Positions 8,506 to 16,804 of a DNA stretch of 64,000 bases are shown here, piece after piece. The notes below the pieces were generated by a model. That model made no database searches. It was not told the DNA's origin and was given only the letters and a program-made list of their open reading frames with translations. Positions within the stretch are counted from its first letter, which is position 1. Each line of letters starts with the position of its first letter. The position numbers and the translations under genes are program-made. Source of the DNA: Streptomyces gardneri (GTDB lineage Bacteria > Actinomycetota > Actinomycetes > Streptomycetales > Streptomycetaceae); assembly GCF_006539185.1 (NCBI RefSeq), contig NZ_BJMN01000029.1, positions 82,658 to 146,657 of the forward strand, written 5' to 3'.

Positions 8506-9306
8506 TCAGCGGGCCACGGCCGCCAGGTCCTCGCCGAGCAGGGCCGGGTCCCCGGTCAGCGCGGTGTGGACCGCCTCCAGGACGGGCAGCTTCGCCAGCG
8601 CCGTCGCGAGGGCGACGTCCTTCGCGGCGAGGGCGACCGGGAAGTACGAGCCGGTGGCGGTGGCGCGCCCGACGGCTCCCGCGAGGGGGCCCGCGCCGAG
8701 GGTGCGGAGGGCGAGGTCGCGGGGCAGGCCCAGGGCGCCGGCGAGCGCGAGGGCCTCGGCGACGAGGGCGACGCCGCCGATGGCCGCGTTGATGAGGACG
8801 AGCTTGAGGGCGGCGCCGGCGCCGGGGCCGCCGCACGGGGTGGTGGCGCCGAGCAGGTCGAGGACGGCGGCGACGGGCGCGGTATCGCCGCCCGCGAGGA
8901 TCAGGAGCTCGCCGGTGGCGGCCCGGTCGACGCTGCCCATGACGGGCGCGTCGATCAGGGTGACCCCGGCGGGGAGCCGGGCGGCCAGGGCGGCGACCGT
9001 GTCCGGGCCGACCGTCGAGGTGTCGATCCAGTGGGTGCCCGGGCGCAGCGCCGGGATCAGCCGGTCCGCGACGGCGAGCGCGGCGGCCGGGTCCGCGAGC
9101 ATCGTGACGACGACGTCGGCGTCCCGGACGGCCTCGGCGGGGTCGGCGGCCCGGACGGCTCCGTCGGCGACGAGGGGGTCGGCCTTGGCGGGCGTGCGGT
9201 TCCAGACGGTCAGGGGGTGTCCGGCGTCGAGGAGGCGGCGGGCCATCGGCAGGCCCATGGATCCGAGGCCGAGGAAGGCGATCTTCTGCGGGGCGGTGTT
9301 GTCCAT
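8506..9306 (-). CDS. NAD(P)-dependent 3-hydroxyisobutyrate-dehydrogenase-like oxidoreductase
   Basis: 266 aa. The N-terminal Rossmann fold is marked by IAFLGLGSMGLPMARRLLDAG and the cofactor-site sequence VWNRTPAKAD. The substrate-binding motif DAPVMGSVDRAATGELLILAGG matches the beta-hydroxyacid dehydrogenase DAPVSGG block with two changes, and the helical C-terminal domain follows, with a Lys in the ALKLVLINA segment where the catalytic Lys is expected. The exact substrate is not readable. It converges on the TetR gene with a 6-bp gap and diverges from a LysR gene, which probably controls it. Confidence 0.85.
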   Translation of the reverse strand: MDNTAPQKIAFLGLGSMGLPMARRLLDAGHPLTVWNRTPAKADPLVADGAVRAADPAEAVRDADVVVTMLADPAAALAVADRLIPALRPGTHWIDTSTVGPDTVAALAARLPAGVTLIDAPVMGSVDRAATGELLILAGGDTAPVAAVLDLLGATTPCGGPGAGAALKLVLINAAIGGVALVAEALALAGALGLPRDLALRTLGAGPLAGAVGRATATGSYFPVALAAKDVALATALAKLPVLEAVHTALTGDPALLGEDLAAVAR

Positions 9307-9330
9307 GCCCTCGACGCTAGGACCGCCTCC

Positions 9331-9347
9331 TTCATGCGACAAGCGAA
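9331..9347. promoter_or_regulatory. Candidate LysR box (TTC-N11-GAA)
   Basis: TTC and GAA separated by 11 bp lie in the 49-bp gap between the divergent dehydrogenase and LysR genes. The spacing and symmetry match the general T-N11-A rule for LysR-type regulators. It is the only such box I see in the gap. Confidence 0.45.
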
Positions 9348-9355
9348 TGTCTAGC

Positions 9356-10273
9356 ATGACTGCCATGTCTCTCTCGCATGGTCTGTACGAGGCGTTCCTC
9401 GCCGTCGCCCGCGCCGGCTCCTTCACCGCCGCCGCCCACGCCCTCGGCTACACGCAGTCCGCGGTCTCCCGCCAGGTCCAGTCGCTGGAGGACGAGATGG
9501 GGGCGGAGCTGTTCGAGCGGCTGCCGCGCGGGGTGCGGCTGACGGAGGCGGGCCGGGTGCTGCTTCCGCACGCCGAGGCGGTACGGGACCGGCTGGCCGC
9601 CGCCCGGGCCGAACTGGCCTCGCTGCGCACGCTCGACGGCGGGCTGCTGCGGCTGGGGGCCTTCTCCAGCGCCACCGCCTCCCTCGTGCCGCGCGCGCAG
9701 GCCGCGTTCCGCGAGCGGCATCCGGGGGTGGTGGTCACGCGTGTCGAGGGGCCGTCGGTCAAGCACCTCGGGCTCGTCGCGGCCGGGGAGGAGGACCTCG
9801 CGGTGGTCGGGCCGACGCCCGCCGCTCCCCCGCCGCCGGGTGTGACGCTGCACCACCTGCTCGACGAGCCGATGCTGGTGGCCCTGGCGCAGGGGCACCG
9901 GCACGCGGGGCGGCGGGCGGTGCGGCTCGCCGAGCTCGCCGACGAGGAGTGGATCACGGGCCACGAGCGCCTGGAGGACACGCTCTTCCGTCCGGCCGTC
10001 GCCGCCGGGTTCCGGCCGCGCACCGGGCTGCTCGCGCACGACTGGATCGCCAAGCTGGGGGCGGTCGCGGCGGACCTCGGGATCACGCTCGTGCCCGCGC
10101 TCGCGGCGGCCTCGGTGCGCCCGGACGTCGCACTCGTGACGATCCACCCGGACGACGTGCCGTACCGCCGGATCTGCGCGGCCGCGCCGAGCACGCCGAC
10201 GGTGGCGGCGACCGCTTTCCTCGGCGTGCTGCGCGAGACGGCCGAGGCGCTAATACCCCCCACCCACCCTTGA
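9356..10273 (+). CDS. LysR family transcriptional regulator
   Basis: 305 aa. An N-terminal winged helix-turn-helix (FLAVARAGSFTAAAHALGYT, then QSAVSRQVQSLE) is followed by a periplasmic-binding-protein-like effector domain. ATGs at 9356 and 9365 are both possible; neither has a good ribosome site, so a leaderless transcript is conceivable. The divergent dehydrogenase gene is the likely target. The ORF is open much further upstream, but that part is the antisense shadow of the dehydrogenase. Confidence 0.88.
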   Translation: MTAMSLSHGLYEAFLAVARAGSFTAAAHALGYTQSAVSRQVQSLEDEMGAELFERLPRGVRLTEAGRVLLPHAEAVRDRLAAARAELASLRTLDGGLLRLGAFSSATASLVPRAQAAFRERHPGVVVTRVEGPSVKHLGLVAAGEEDLAVVGPTPAAPPPPGVTLHHLLDEPMLVALAQGHRHAGRRAVRLAELADEEWITGHERLEDTLFRPAVAAGFRPRTGLLAHDWIAKLGAVAADLGITLVPALAAASVRPDVALVTIHPDDVPYRRICAAAPSTPTVAATAFLGVLRETAEALIPPTHP

Positions 10274-10293
10274 CCCTTACAGAAGGGCGCGGG

Positions 10294-11019
10294 ATGATGG
10301 CCGCCGTGATCATCGCAGCCACCCAGTTCGCCCCGGTCGCCGGGGACATCGACGCCAACGTCCGTACGATCGCCGGGCTCGTCCGGGCCGCCGGGGCCGA
10401 GGGGGCCCGAGTGGTCGTCTTCGCCGAGCTCTGCCTCAGCGGGTACGAGCCCTCGCTGATCCGGGACACCCCCACGCTCGTCCTCACCGAGGACGACCCG
10501 CGCCTCGAACCGCTACGGGACGCCTGCCGGGAGGTCTCGGCGGCGGCCGTGGTCAACGGGCCCGTACGGACGGCCGACGGGCGGACCGGGGTCACCTCGC
10601 TGGTGATCGGGCCCGACGGCGGGCTCCTCGCCCGTTACGACAAGCAGCATCTGTACGGGATCGAGGAGGAGGTCTTCGCGCCGGGCACGGCCGACGGGCG
10701 GTTCGCGCTCGACGGGGTCCGCTTCGCGACGGCCACCTGCTACGACAACCGCTTCCCCGAGCTGGCCGAGCGGGCCGCGGCCGAGGGGTGCGCGGTGTAT
10801 CTGGCGAGCTCGGTGCTCTCCGCCGACAACGACTCGTTCGAGGCGGTGTATCCGGTACGGGCGCGGGACTTCGGTCTGTACGTGGTCCTCGGCAACGTCC
10901 TCGGGGCCAACGAGGACGGGATCGGCACCGGCCGGGCCGGGGTCTGGGGCCCGGACGGGGAGCGGCTCGCGGACGCGGGGACGGACGCGCCGGGGTTCGT
11001 GCTGGCCGAGGTCGGCTGA
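10294..11019 (+). CDS. Carbon-nitrogen hydrolase (nitrilase superfamily)
   Basis: 241 aa. The Glu-Lys-Cys catalytic triad is visible: Glu45 in VVVFAELCLSG, Lys117 in YDKQHLYG and Cys149 in ATATCYDNRFPE. The family cleaves amides (or nitriles) through a Cys thioester. Substrate is not determined by sequence; omega-amidase, carbamoylase and related amidases are possible. Start candidates are ATGs at 10294 and 10297, with AGAAGGG upstream. It begins 20 bp after the LysR stop and may be co-transcribed with it. Confidence 0.87.
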   Translation: MMAAVIIAATQFAPVAGDIDANVRTIAGLVRAAGAEGARVVVFAELCLSGYEPSLIRDTPTLVLTEDDPRLEPLRDACREVSAAAVVNGPVRTADGRTGVTSLVIGPDGGLLARYDKQHLYGIEEEVFAPGTADGRFALDGVRFATATCYDNRFPELAERAAAEGCAVYLASSVLSADNDSFEAVYPVRARDFGLYVVLGNVLGANEDGIGTGRAGVWGPDGERLADAGTDAPGFVLAEVG

Positions 11020-11080
11020 CGGGACACGGAACCACGGGACCACAGAGACACGGAGACACGGATACACGAAGGCACCGAGA

Positions 11081-11115
11081 AGCCGGGCGGCCGTGGGACA
11101 TGCGGCCGCCCGGCT
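11081..11115. terminator. Hairpin terminator after the carbon-nitrogen hydrolase gene
   Basis: Perfect 13-bp arms AGCCGGGCGGCCG and CGGCCGCCCGGCT around a 9-nt loop. A second hairpin (CCGTCACGGG / CCCGTGACGG at 11125-11152) follows. The convergent metallopeptidase gene ends at 11166, so one hairpin may serve each direction. The preceding 60 bp (11020-11080) is a degenerate run of ACACGGA-like repeats. Confidence 0.75.
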
Positions 11116-11165
11116 CGGGGAAGTCCGTCACGGGACCCCCGGCCCGTGACGGTGCCCCGTCCCCG

Positions 11166-13352
11166 TTACGGGGCGCTCAGGCCCAGCGTGTACGCGCCGG
11201 AGCCGCTGTACGCGTGGACCACGTACCGGTAGTAGCCCGCGGTGCCGTAGTAGCTGGTGTCCTCGTCGGCGGACGCCGTGCCGCCGACCGCCACGTCCAC
11301 CCAGCCCGACCCGTTCCACTTCTGCAGGTAGAGGTCGAAGTCGGTGCCGGCCGGGCCGCGCAGGCAGCCCACGTGGGTGCCGGAGGTCGCCGAGTAGTAG
11401 TACGAGCCGTCGGGCTGGACCGCGGTCTGACCGGACGTCAGGCTGCCCTGGTAGCTGTACTCGGCGTTGTCGCAGCCGGTGGGCGGGGTCGTGGTGCCGA
11501 CCGACAGCTGGTAGGTGACCGTGTGGGTGGCGGAGCCCGTACCGGTGACGGTGATCGGGTAGGTGCCGTTGGCCGTGCCGGCCGCGACCTGCACGGTCAT
11601 CGTGGAGGAGGAGCCGGAGGTCACCGAGGTGGGGCTGAAGGAGACGGTGACGCCGCTCGGGGCGCCGCTCGCGGAGAGCTGGACGGTCTGCGCGCTGCCG
11701 CCGGTGGTGCTGGTGTTCACCGTCGAGGTGACGGAGGCACCCGGCTGGACCGAGCCCGTGGCCGGGTTCAGGGCGAGCGAGAAGTCCGGGTTGGTGGTGC
11801 CGCCACAGTCGGTCTCACCGGACTGGGCCGGGACGCCGATCGCGTTCCACGCCGCCTTCACCGCGTTGCACTCGGCGCTGCCGTAGGTGTTCTTGGCGCT
11901 GGTCAGCGTCGCCCTGCGGGCGGCGAGGTGGTTCCAGGAGGAGGTCTTCATGAGCAGCGCGCCCATGAAGATCTTGCCGGCCTTCTGGATGCCGATGCCG
12001 GTCACCGAGGAGGGGCCGCCGGAACATATGGGGCTGTTGGGCTTGCCGCCGCCCGGGTTGGAGCCCTCGGCGAGGAGGTAGAACCAGTGGTTCTGCGGGC
12101 CGGCCGCCGCGTGCACCTCGGTGCCGGAGGTCAACTGCGGGTAGCAGTTGGGGTCGTTGTTGATGAGCGACGGGTTGTACATGTTGCGGATCGGCTGGTT
12201 GTTGCCGGTGAAGTTCAGCTTCTCGCCGACCGTGTAGTCGGGGGTGTCGTTCGGGTTGTTGGCGAAGTGCTCGGTGAGCGCGCCGAAGATGTCGCCCGTC
12301 GACTCGTTCATCCCGCCGTTCTCGTTGGACGAGCCGGCGCTGCCCGGGGTCCGGTCGAAGATCTCGTGGCCGTACTCGTGCGCCACGACGTCGATGCCGG
12401 TGAGCTGGTTGGTGCCGTTCTGGTTGCGGCCGTACGTGGTCTTCGAACCGTCGTAGTACGCGTTGACCTGGCTCAGTCCGGCGCGGGCCGGGACCATGCC
12501 GCCCTGGCCGTTGATGCCGTTGTAGCCGAACCACTGCTTGAGCATGTCGGACTCGCGCTGGGCCGCGTACATGATGTCGACGCAGGCGGTGACCAGGTCG
12601 TTGGCGCCGTTGTTGCCCCAGGGCGAGGAGCCCGTGTAGGCGCTGCCGTTCTGGCCGCCGCACTTGAAGCCGCCGCGGCTGGTGTCGGTCATGGAGCTCG
12701 CGGCGGTGTCGATGGTGACGTTGCCGTTGTGGTAGCCGCGGCCGTCGGCGTGCTGGACCTTGTCGGTGGCCTGCGCGACGGAGCCGGTGCGCGCGTCGAC
12801 GTAGGTGTCGAGGGCGCTCGGCGCGTTCTGCGCGGTGAGGCCGACGACCCGGGTGTGCCAGGTCAGGACGGCCTTGCCGCCCTTGAGGAGCACGGTCAGC
12901 TCCGGGGCGCTCGCGCTCTCCACGGAGGCGAGCTGCTTCCGGGCGGTCGCGAGGGCGGCGTCGGCGGTCACCTTGGCCTTGGTGGAGACCTTGATGGCGG
13001 GCGCCTTGGCGCCGGTCACCTCGCGGACCTTGCCGGCGCTGTCGGAGACGACGACCGCGTCGCCGCCGACGACCGGGAGGCCGCGGTAGGTGCGCTCGTA
13101 CGAGGCGTAGTACAGGCCGTTCGACCAGGGGGTGACGGAGGTGCGGACGAGTTCCTCGTCGGCACCGTGCCGGAGCTCGTCGAGGCCGCTGGCCGCGGCG
13201 CCGTCGGCGGCGGCGAGCGCGAGGGACTTGCCGTGGCCCGGGGGTACGGGCTGCGCCTGCGGGGCCGCGGTGGCGGTGCCGGCGAGGGCGGTCGCGAGGC
13301 TCGCCGACAGCGCCAGGGCGGCCACGGCCGCCGTGATTCTGCTGGGGTGCAA
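11166..13352 (-). CDS. Secreted M4 family (thermolysin-like) neutral metallopeptidase
   Basis: 728 aa. The signal peptide is about residues 1-30 (SRITAAVAALALSASLATAL, cleaved near TATAAPQA). A propeptide of FTP/PepSY type follows (about residues 45-190), then the catalytic domain with zinc ligands His325 and His329 in VVAHEYGHE and the third ligand Glu in GGMNESTGDIFG. After residue 530 comes an immunoglobulin-like segment (PSGVTVSFSPTSVTSGSSST), then a C-terminal PPC-like domain (about 630-728) rich in Tyr and Gly. It degrades extracellular protein after release of the propeptide. A LysR gene is divergent and probably controls it. Confidence 0.93.
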   Translation of the reverse strand: MHPSRITAAVAALALSASLATALAGTATAAPQAQPVPPGHGKSLALAAADGAAASGLDELRHGADEELVRTSVTPWSNGLYYASYERTYRGLPVVGGDAVVVSDSAGKVREVTGAKAPAIKVSTKAKVTADAALATARKQLASVESASAPELTVLLKGGKAVLTWHTRVVGLTAQNAPSALDTYVDARTGSVAQATDKVQHADGRGYHNGNVTIDTAASSMTDTSRGGFKCGGQNGSAYTGSSPWGNNGANDLVTACVDIMYAAQRESDMLKQWFGYNGINGQGGMVPARAGLSQVNAYYDGSKTTYGRNQNGTNQLTGIDVVAHEYGHEIFDRTPGSAGSSNENGGMNESTGDIFGALTEHFANNPNDTPDYTVGEKLNFTGNNQPIRNMYNPSLINNDPNCYPQLTSGTEVHAAAGPQNHWFYLLAEGSNPGGGKPNSPICSGGPSSVTGIGIQKAGKIFMGALLMKTSSWNHLAARRATLTSAKNTYGSAECNAVKAAWNAIGVPAQSGETDCGGTTNPDFSLALNPATGSVQPGASVTSTVNTSTTGGSAQTVQLSASGAPSGVTVSFSPTSVTSGSSSTMTVQVAAGTANGTYPITVTGTGSATHTVTYQLSVGTTTPPTGCDNAEYSYQGSLTSGQTAVQPDGSYYYSATSGTHVGCLRGPAGTDFDLYLQKWNGSGWVDVAVGGTASADEDTSYYGTAGYYRYVVHAYSGSGAYTLGLSAP

Positions 13353-13447
13353 CGTCTGCTCCGATCGGGGTGGGATCGTGGTGGGGGAGACGGATCGTCG
13401 CGCCGAGTATGGGCGTGAACATGACCGGTTCGGGACATCTCATCCGG

Positions 13448-13465
13448 CATAAGACGCGGGTTATG
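13448..13465. promoter_or_regulatory. Candidate LysR box between the M4 peptidase and LysR genes
   Basis: CATAA and TTATG arms separated by 8 bp (an ATAA-N8-TTAT dyad) in the 146-bp divergent gap, about 35 bp upstream of the chosen LysR start. It is notably AT-rich for this genome. Binding by the adjacent LysR protein is inferred from position. Confidence 0.45.
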
Positions 13466-13498
13466 GTGCGGCCGCGCGGTGCTGCGTACGCTGCTGAA

Positions 13499-14461
13499 AT
13501 GCAGCTGGAGTTGAGGCATCTCGAGGCCGTCTGCCGGATAGCGGAAGCGGGCAGTCTGGGACGCGCGGCCGGCCGGCTCGGGGTCTCCCAGCCGGCGCTC
13601 TCCGCGCAGCTCCGGCGCATCGAACGGGTCGCGGGCGGGGAGCTCTTCCTGCGCGGCCGGAACGGCGTGGAGCCCACCCCGCTGGGCGAGTTCGTCCTCT
13701 CCAAGGCGCGGCTCGTCCTCGGCGAGATGGACGCGCTCGCCGCCGGGGCGCGGGCCGTCGCCCCCGGCACCCCCCTGCGGCTCGGCTGCATCCTGCTCGT
13801 CCTGGTCGACGGACTGCTCGGGCAGCTGGAGCGGGTGATGGCCGGTCAGGACATCGCGGTGACCGTGGAGCACTCGGCGACCACCCTGACCCGGCAGCTC
13901 GGCGCGGGCCGGTACGACGCCGTCCTGTACGGGGAGGTCAACGAGCACGAGGTCGCCCTGCCCGAGGGCACCACGGCCAGGACCCTGGTGCCCAAGGAGC
14001 CGTTCTGCGTGCGCCTCTCGGCCGCGCACCCGCTGGCCGGGAAGGAGCGGATCGCGCTGGCCGAGCTGGCCGGCGAGGACTGGATGACGCTGGTGGAGGA
14101 CGACGACGGCGGGCCCGAGGCGCTGGTCGCCGCCTGTGCGAAGGCCGGGTTCACGCCCTCACTGCGGCACCGGGTCGCCGACCGGAAGATGCACTACGAC
14201 CTGATCGCCTCGGGCCGGGCCATCTCCATGAGCCAGCCGACGGCCCCGTACGCGGAGGGCACGGTCCTGCGCCCCCTGGAGGGCGACCCGGTCCTGGGCC
14301 GGATCCGGCTGGCCTGGAACAGGGCGGCGGTCCCCGCTCGGCAGGCGGAGCAGCTGTACCGGGCGGCGGTCCACGCCTACCTGGCGAACGTCGGCAACAA
14401 CGCCTTCTACCGGGAGTGGTGGGACGCCCGACCGGAACTGCACCCGGTCCTCGACGCCTGA
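13499..14461 (+). CDS. LysR family transcriptional regulator
   Basis: 320 aa. The N-terminal helix-turn-helix is clear (LRHLEAVCRIAEAGSLGRAA, then GVSQPALSAQLRRIE), followed by the effector-binding domain. The start at 13499 gives the family N-terminus MQLELRHLEAV; ATGs 36 bp and more upstream would run into the dyad. No strong ribosome site is seen. Its place opposite the metallopeptidase is like the known Streptomyces arrangement of LysR regulators divergent from secreted neutral protease genes, so it is likely an activator of that gene. Confidence 0.88.
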   Translation: MQLELRHLEAVCRIAEAGSLGRAAGRLGVSQPALSAQLRRIERVAGGELFLRGRNGVEPTPLGEFVLSKARLVLGEMDALAAGARAVAPGTPLRLGCILLVLVDGLLGQLERVMAGQDIAVTVEHSATTLTRQLGAGRYDAVLYGEVNEHEVALPEGTTARTLVPKEPFCVRLSAAHPLAGKERIALAELAGEDWMTLVEDDDGGPEALVAACAKAGFTPSLRHRVADRKMHYDLIASGRAISMSQPTAPYAEGTVLRPLEGDPVLGRIRLAWNRAAVPARQAEQLYRAAVHAYLANVGNNAFYREWWDARPELHPVLDA

Positions 14462-14487
14462 AGACGCCGGGGACCGGGGGTGTACGC

Positions 14488-15303
14488 CTAGTCGTACGAC
14501 AGGTCTCCGGCCGCGTAGCGGCAGCTGGTGCCGTCCGGGCCCGTGCCGATCTCCTTCGGCTCCTTGCCGGTGTTGTTGCCGGTGAAGCGGGTGCACGGCT
14601 TGATCTTCTTCTTGGTGTCGCCGTGGATCCGGATGTTGCGCAGGCTCGCGGTGTCGCCGTAGTTGGCGTTGACGCCGACGATCGACTTGCCGGGCGTGGT
14701 GATGTCGACGTCGTTGATCAGGATCGTGCGCGGGTACTGCTTCTTGCAGTTGCCGCAGGAGCGGACCAGCTTGCCGAAGTCGGCGACCTGGAACTTGTTC
14801 ACGACCAGCTTGCCGGCGCCGTTGAACTGGAAGACCTTGTCGGACGCGCCCTTCGCGCCGCCGCCCTGGACCGCGTACACCGCGGTCTTCGAGGTGCCCT
14901 TGAAGGTGGCGGCGTCCTCGCCGACGTTCTCCCACCAGACGTTCTGGAGGGTGCAGCTGCCGAGGCAGTGGACCCCGTCGGCGGCGGGGGTGCCGATGAC
15001 CACGTTCTTGAGGGTCGCGCCGTCCTTGAGGACGAAGAGGGGCTGCTGGCTCTCGCTCTGCCCGTCGGAGCCGAGCTCCCCGGTGCCGGCGAAGCGCTTG
15101 AGCTTGCCGTCATAAGTGCCCGAGACCTCGATGGTCGTGGCGACCGGCGTACTGCCCTTGGCCTGGGGCCAGGCGGGCAGCGTCGCCGCACCCGCGGGGG
15201 CGAGGAGCGTACTGGTGACGATCGCCGCGCCGGTGATGCCGAGGGCGCTCAGGCCGCCGACGACCGCGCGGCGGCGGCCGGTCTTCCGCTTGTGTGACGT
15301 CAT
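14488..15303 (-). CDS. Secreted pectate lyase, polysaccharide lyase family 3
   Basis: 271 aa. A Lys/Arg-rich signal peptide (about residues 1-38, HKRKTGRRRAVVGGLSALG) precedes a right-handed beta-helix domain with family PL3 features: DGATLKNVVIG, DGVHCLGSCTLQNVWWENVGEDAATFKG, the Lys/Asp-rich middle and paired cysteines. It cleaves polygalacturonate by beta-elimination with Ca2+. The ATG at 15303 has AGGAAAGAAG upstream and is preferred over the frame from 15351. It converges on the LysR gene. Confidence 0.9.
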   Translation of the reverse strand: MTSHKRKTGRRRAVVGGLSALGITGAAIVTSTLLAPAGAATLPAWPQAKGSTPVATTIEVSGTYDGKLKRFAGTGELGSDGQSESQQPLFVLKDGATLKNVVIGTPAADGVHCLGSCTLQNVWWENVGEDAATFKGTSKTAVYAVQGGGAKGASDKVFQFNGAGKLVVNKFQVADFGKLVRSCGNCKKQYPRTILINDVDITTPGKSIVGVNANYGDTASLRNIRIHGDTKKKIKPCTRFTGNNTGKEPKEIGTGPDGTSCRYAAGDLSYD

Positions 15304-15316
15304 GGGGCTTCTTTCC

Positions 15317-16156
15317 TCAGTGGGGGAGGTGGTGCACCCCCTTGTCGCCACCGAAGGACGGAAGGTTGCCGCGTTCTTGATCGTTTTCCTGGGAGTCGCC
15401 GTCCCGGTCGTCGCCGGCCGTCTCGCCGCGCAGGTCGCGGGCCATCAGGGTGGCTCCGGCGACGGCGCCGGGCATGAGGAAGACGGCGACGAACGGCACC
15501 AGGAAGGCGAGGGTCAGCGGCACGCCGAAGCCGAGGGTCAACATGCGGCGGCCGCGCAGCAGCGTGAGCCGCTCCTTGAGCTCGACGCCCCGGCGCTGGA
15601 GCGCGACGGCCGTGAGCTCCTCGGCGAGGAAGAAGCCGGAGACGCAGAAGCCGAGGACGGGGACGACCGTCTGGCCGATCACCGGGATGAAACCGCAGGC
15701 GAAGAGCAGGACGCCGTAGAACGCGACCCTCAGCAGGACCCGCAGGCTGTCACGGGCCGAGATCCACAGCTCGCGCCAGAGCGGGAGCCCGGACTCGGGC
15801 ACGTCGCCGCCCTGACTGCGGTCGACCTCTTCGGAGAGGGACTCGTAGAAGGGCTGGCCGACGAGGAGGGTGACGGCGGTGAAGGTGATGACCGCGAGGA
15901 AGAGCCCGAAGGCGAAGACCAGGCCGGTGACCGTGGACCGGAGGAGCCCGAGCCAGGGCGAGCTCCAGTCGTCGGCGAACGGCGTCGCCCAGGCCGCCAG
16001 GTCGTCGGCTCCGTAGCCGAGACCGACGAGCGCGCCCACATAGAGGACGAGGGTCACGAGCCCGGGCAACAGCCCGAATCCGAACCACCGTCCGTGCCGG
16101 CCCACCCACTTCTGGCCCTGTACCAGGTATCTGAAACCCACCCCGAGATCACGCAT
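15317..16156 (-). CDS. EI24 domain (CysZ-like) membrane protein
   Basis: 279 aa with a soluble N-terminal amphipathic start (RYLVQGQKWVGRHGRWFGFG) and about six membrane segments (near residues 28-50, 70-105, 145-190, 215-245). The pattern, including the GQPFYESLSEEVDR loop, matches the EI24/CysZ family; CysZ is a sulfate channel in some bacteria, but transport here is unproven. It ends only 14 bp upstream of the pectate lyase start on the same strand, so the two may share a transcript. Confidence 0.8.
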   Translation of the reverse strand: MRDLGVGFRYLVQGQKWVGRHGRWFGFGLLPGLVTLVLYVGALVGLGYGADDLAAWATPFADDWSSPWLGLLRSTVTGLVFAFGLFLAVITFTAVTLLVGQPFYESLSEEVDRSQGGDVPESGLPLWRELWISARDSLRVLLRVAFYGVLLFACGFIPVIGQTVVPVLGFCVSGFFLAEELTAVALQRRGVELKERLTLLRGRRMLTLGFGVPLTLAFLVPFVAVFLMPGAVAGATLMARDLRGETAGDDRDGDSQENDQERGNLPSFGGDKGVHHLPH

Positions 16157-16263
16157 GGGTTCACCCTACTGGGGCCGGTCGGAGGGGCCTGACGCGTCCC
16201 GGAGCGGCCTCGGGGCACCGCCGCGGACGCGGTGAGGGGCCGCCCACGGCCGGACGCAGTGAA

Positions 16264-16293
16264 GGCCGCACCCCGGTCGGTCGGGGTGCGGCC
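16264..16293. terminator. Terminator downstream of ohr
   Basis: Perfect 12-bp arms GGCCGCACCCCG and CGGGGTGCGGCC around GTCGGT, lengthened on both sides by GTGA/TCAC pairing with a bulge. It lies 26 bp after the ohr stop (minus strand) and upstream of the EI24 gene. Confidence 0.75.
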
Positions 16294-16318
16294 CTCACTC
16301 AGTGTGCCGGTCCGGAGC

Positions 16319-16741
16319 TCAGACTGCGAGCTCGACCGTGATGTTGCCGCGGGTCGCCTTGGAGTACGGGCAGACCTGGTGGGCCTTCTCGATCAGGCTC
16401 TTGGCGGTCTCGGCGTCCACGTTCGGGATGGTCGCCGAGATCTTGACGATGATGCCGAAGCCGTCGTCGTTCTTGCCGATGCCCACCTCGGCGGTGACCG
16501 TCGAGCCGGACACGTCGGCGTTCTCGTTGCGGGCGACGACACCCAGCGCGCCCTGGAAGCAGGCGCTGTAGCCGGCCGCGAAGAGCTGCTCGGGGTTCGT
16601 GCCCGCACCGGAGCCACCCATCGCCTTGGGCGGGTTCACGACGACGTCGAGCTGACCGTCGTCGGTGGCGACCCGGCCGTCACGGCCGTTCTCGGCGGTG
16701 GCGATGGCGGTGTAGACAACGTCGGAGTGCTGAATGGACAT
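16319..16741 (-). CDS. Organic hydroperoxide resistance protein (Ohr), first copy
   Basis: 140 aa. This is a Cys-dependent peroxidase that reduces fatty-acid and other organic hydroperoxides to alcohols. The two redox cysteines are in AAGYSACFQGALG and CPYSKATRGN, and the N-terminus VYTAIATAENGRDGRV is typical. ATG at 16741 has AAGGA nine bases upstream; an ATG at 16750 sits on top of that site and is less likely. No OhrR gene is adjacent to this copy, unlike the second copy at 38407. Confidence 0.93.
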   Translation of the reverse strand: MSIQHSDVVYTAIATAENGRDGRVATDDGQLDVVVNPPKAMGGSGAGTNPEQLFAAGYSACFQGALGVVARNENADVSGSTVTAEVGIGKNDDGFGIIVKISATIPNVDAETAKSLIEKAHQVCPYSKATRGNITVELAV

Positions 16742-16804
16742 GCTGGTCATTCCTTCATCGGTTCGCCGCGACTCGCGCCCACGATCGCGGCGGCTGAGGG
16801 AAGA

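Noticed and set aside
9331..9347. Second LysR site further upstream of the dehydrogenase gene
   Set aside because: Only one TTC-N11-GAA fits; other matches in the gap lack symmetry.
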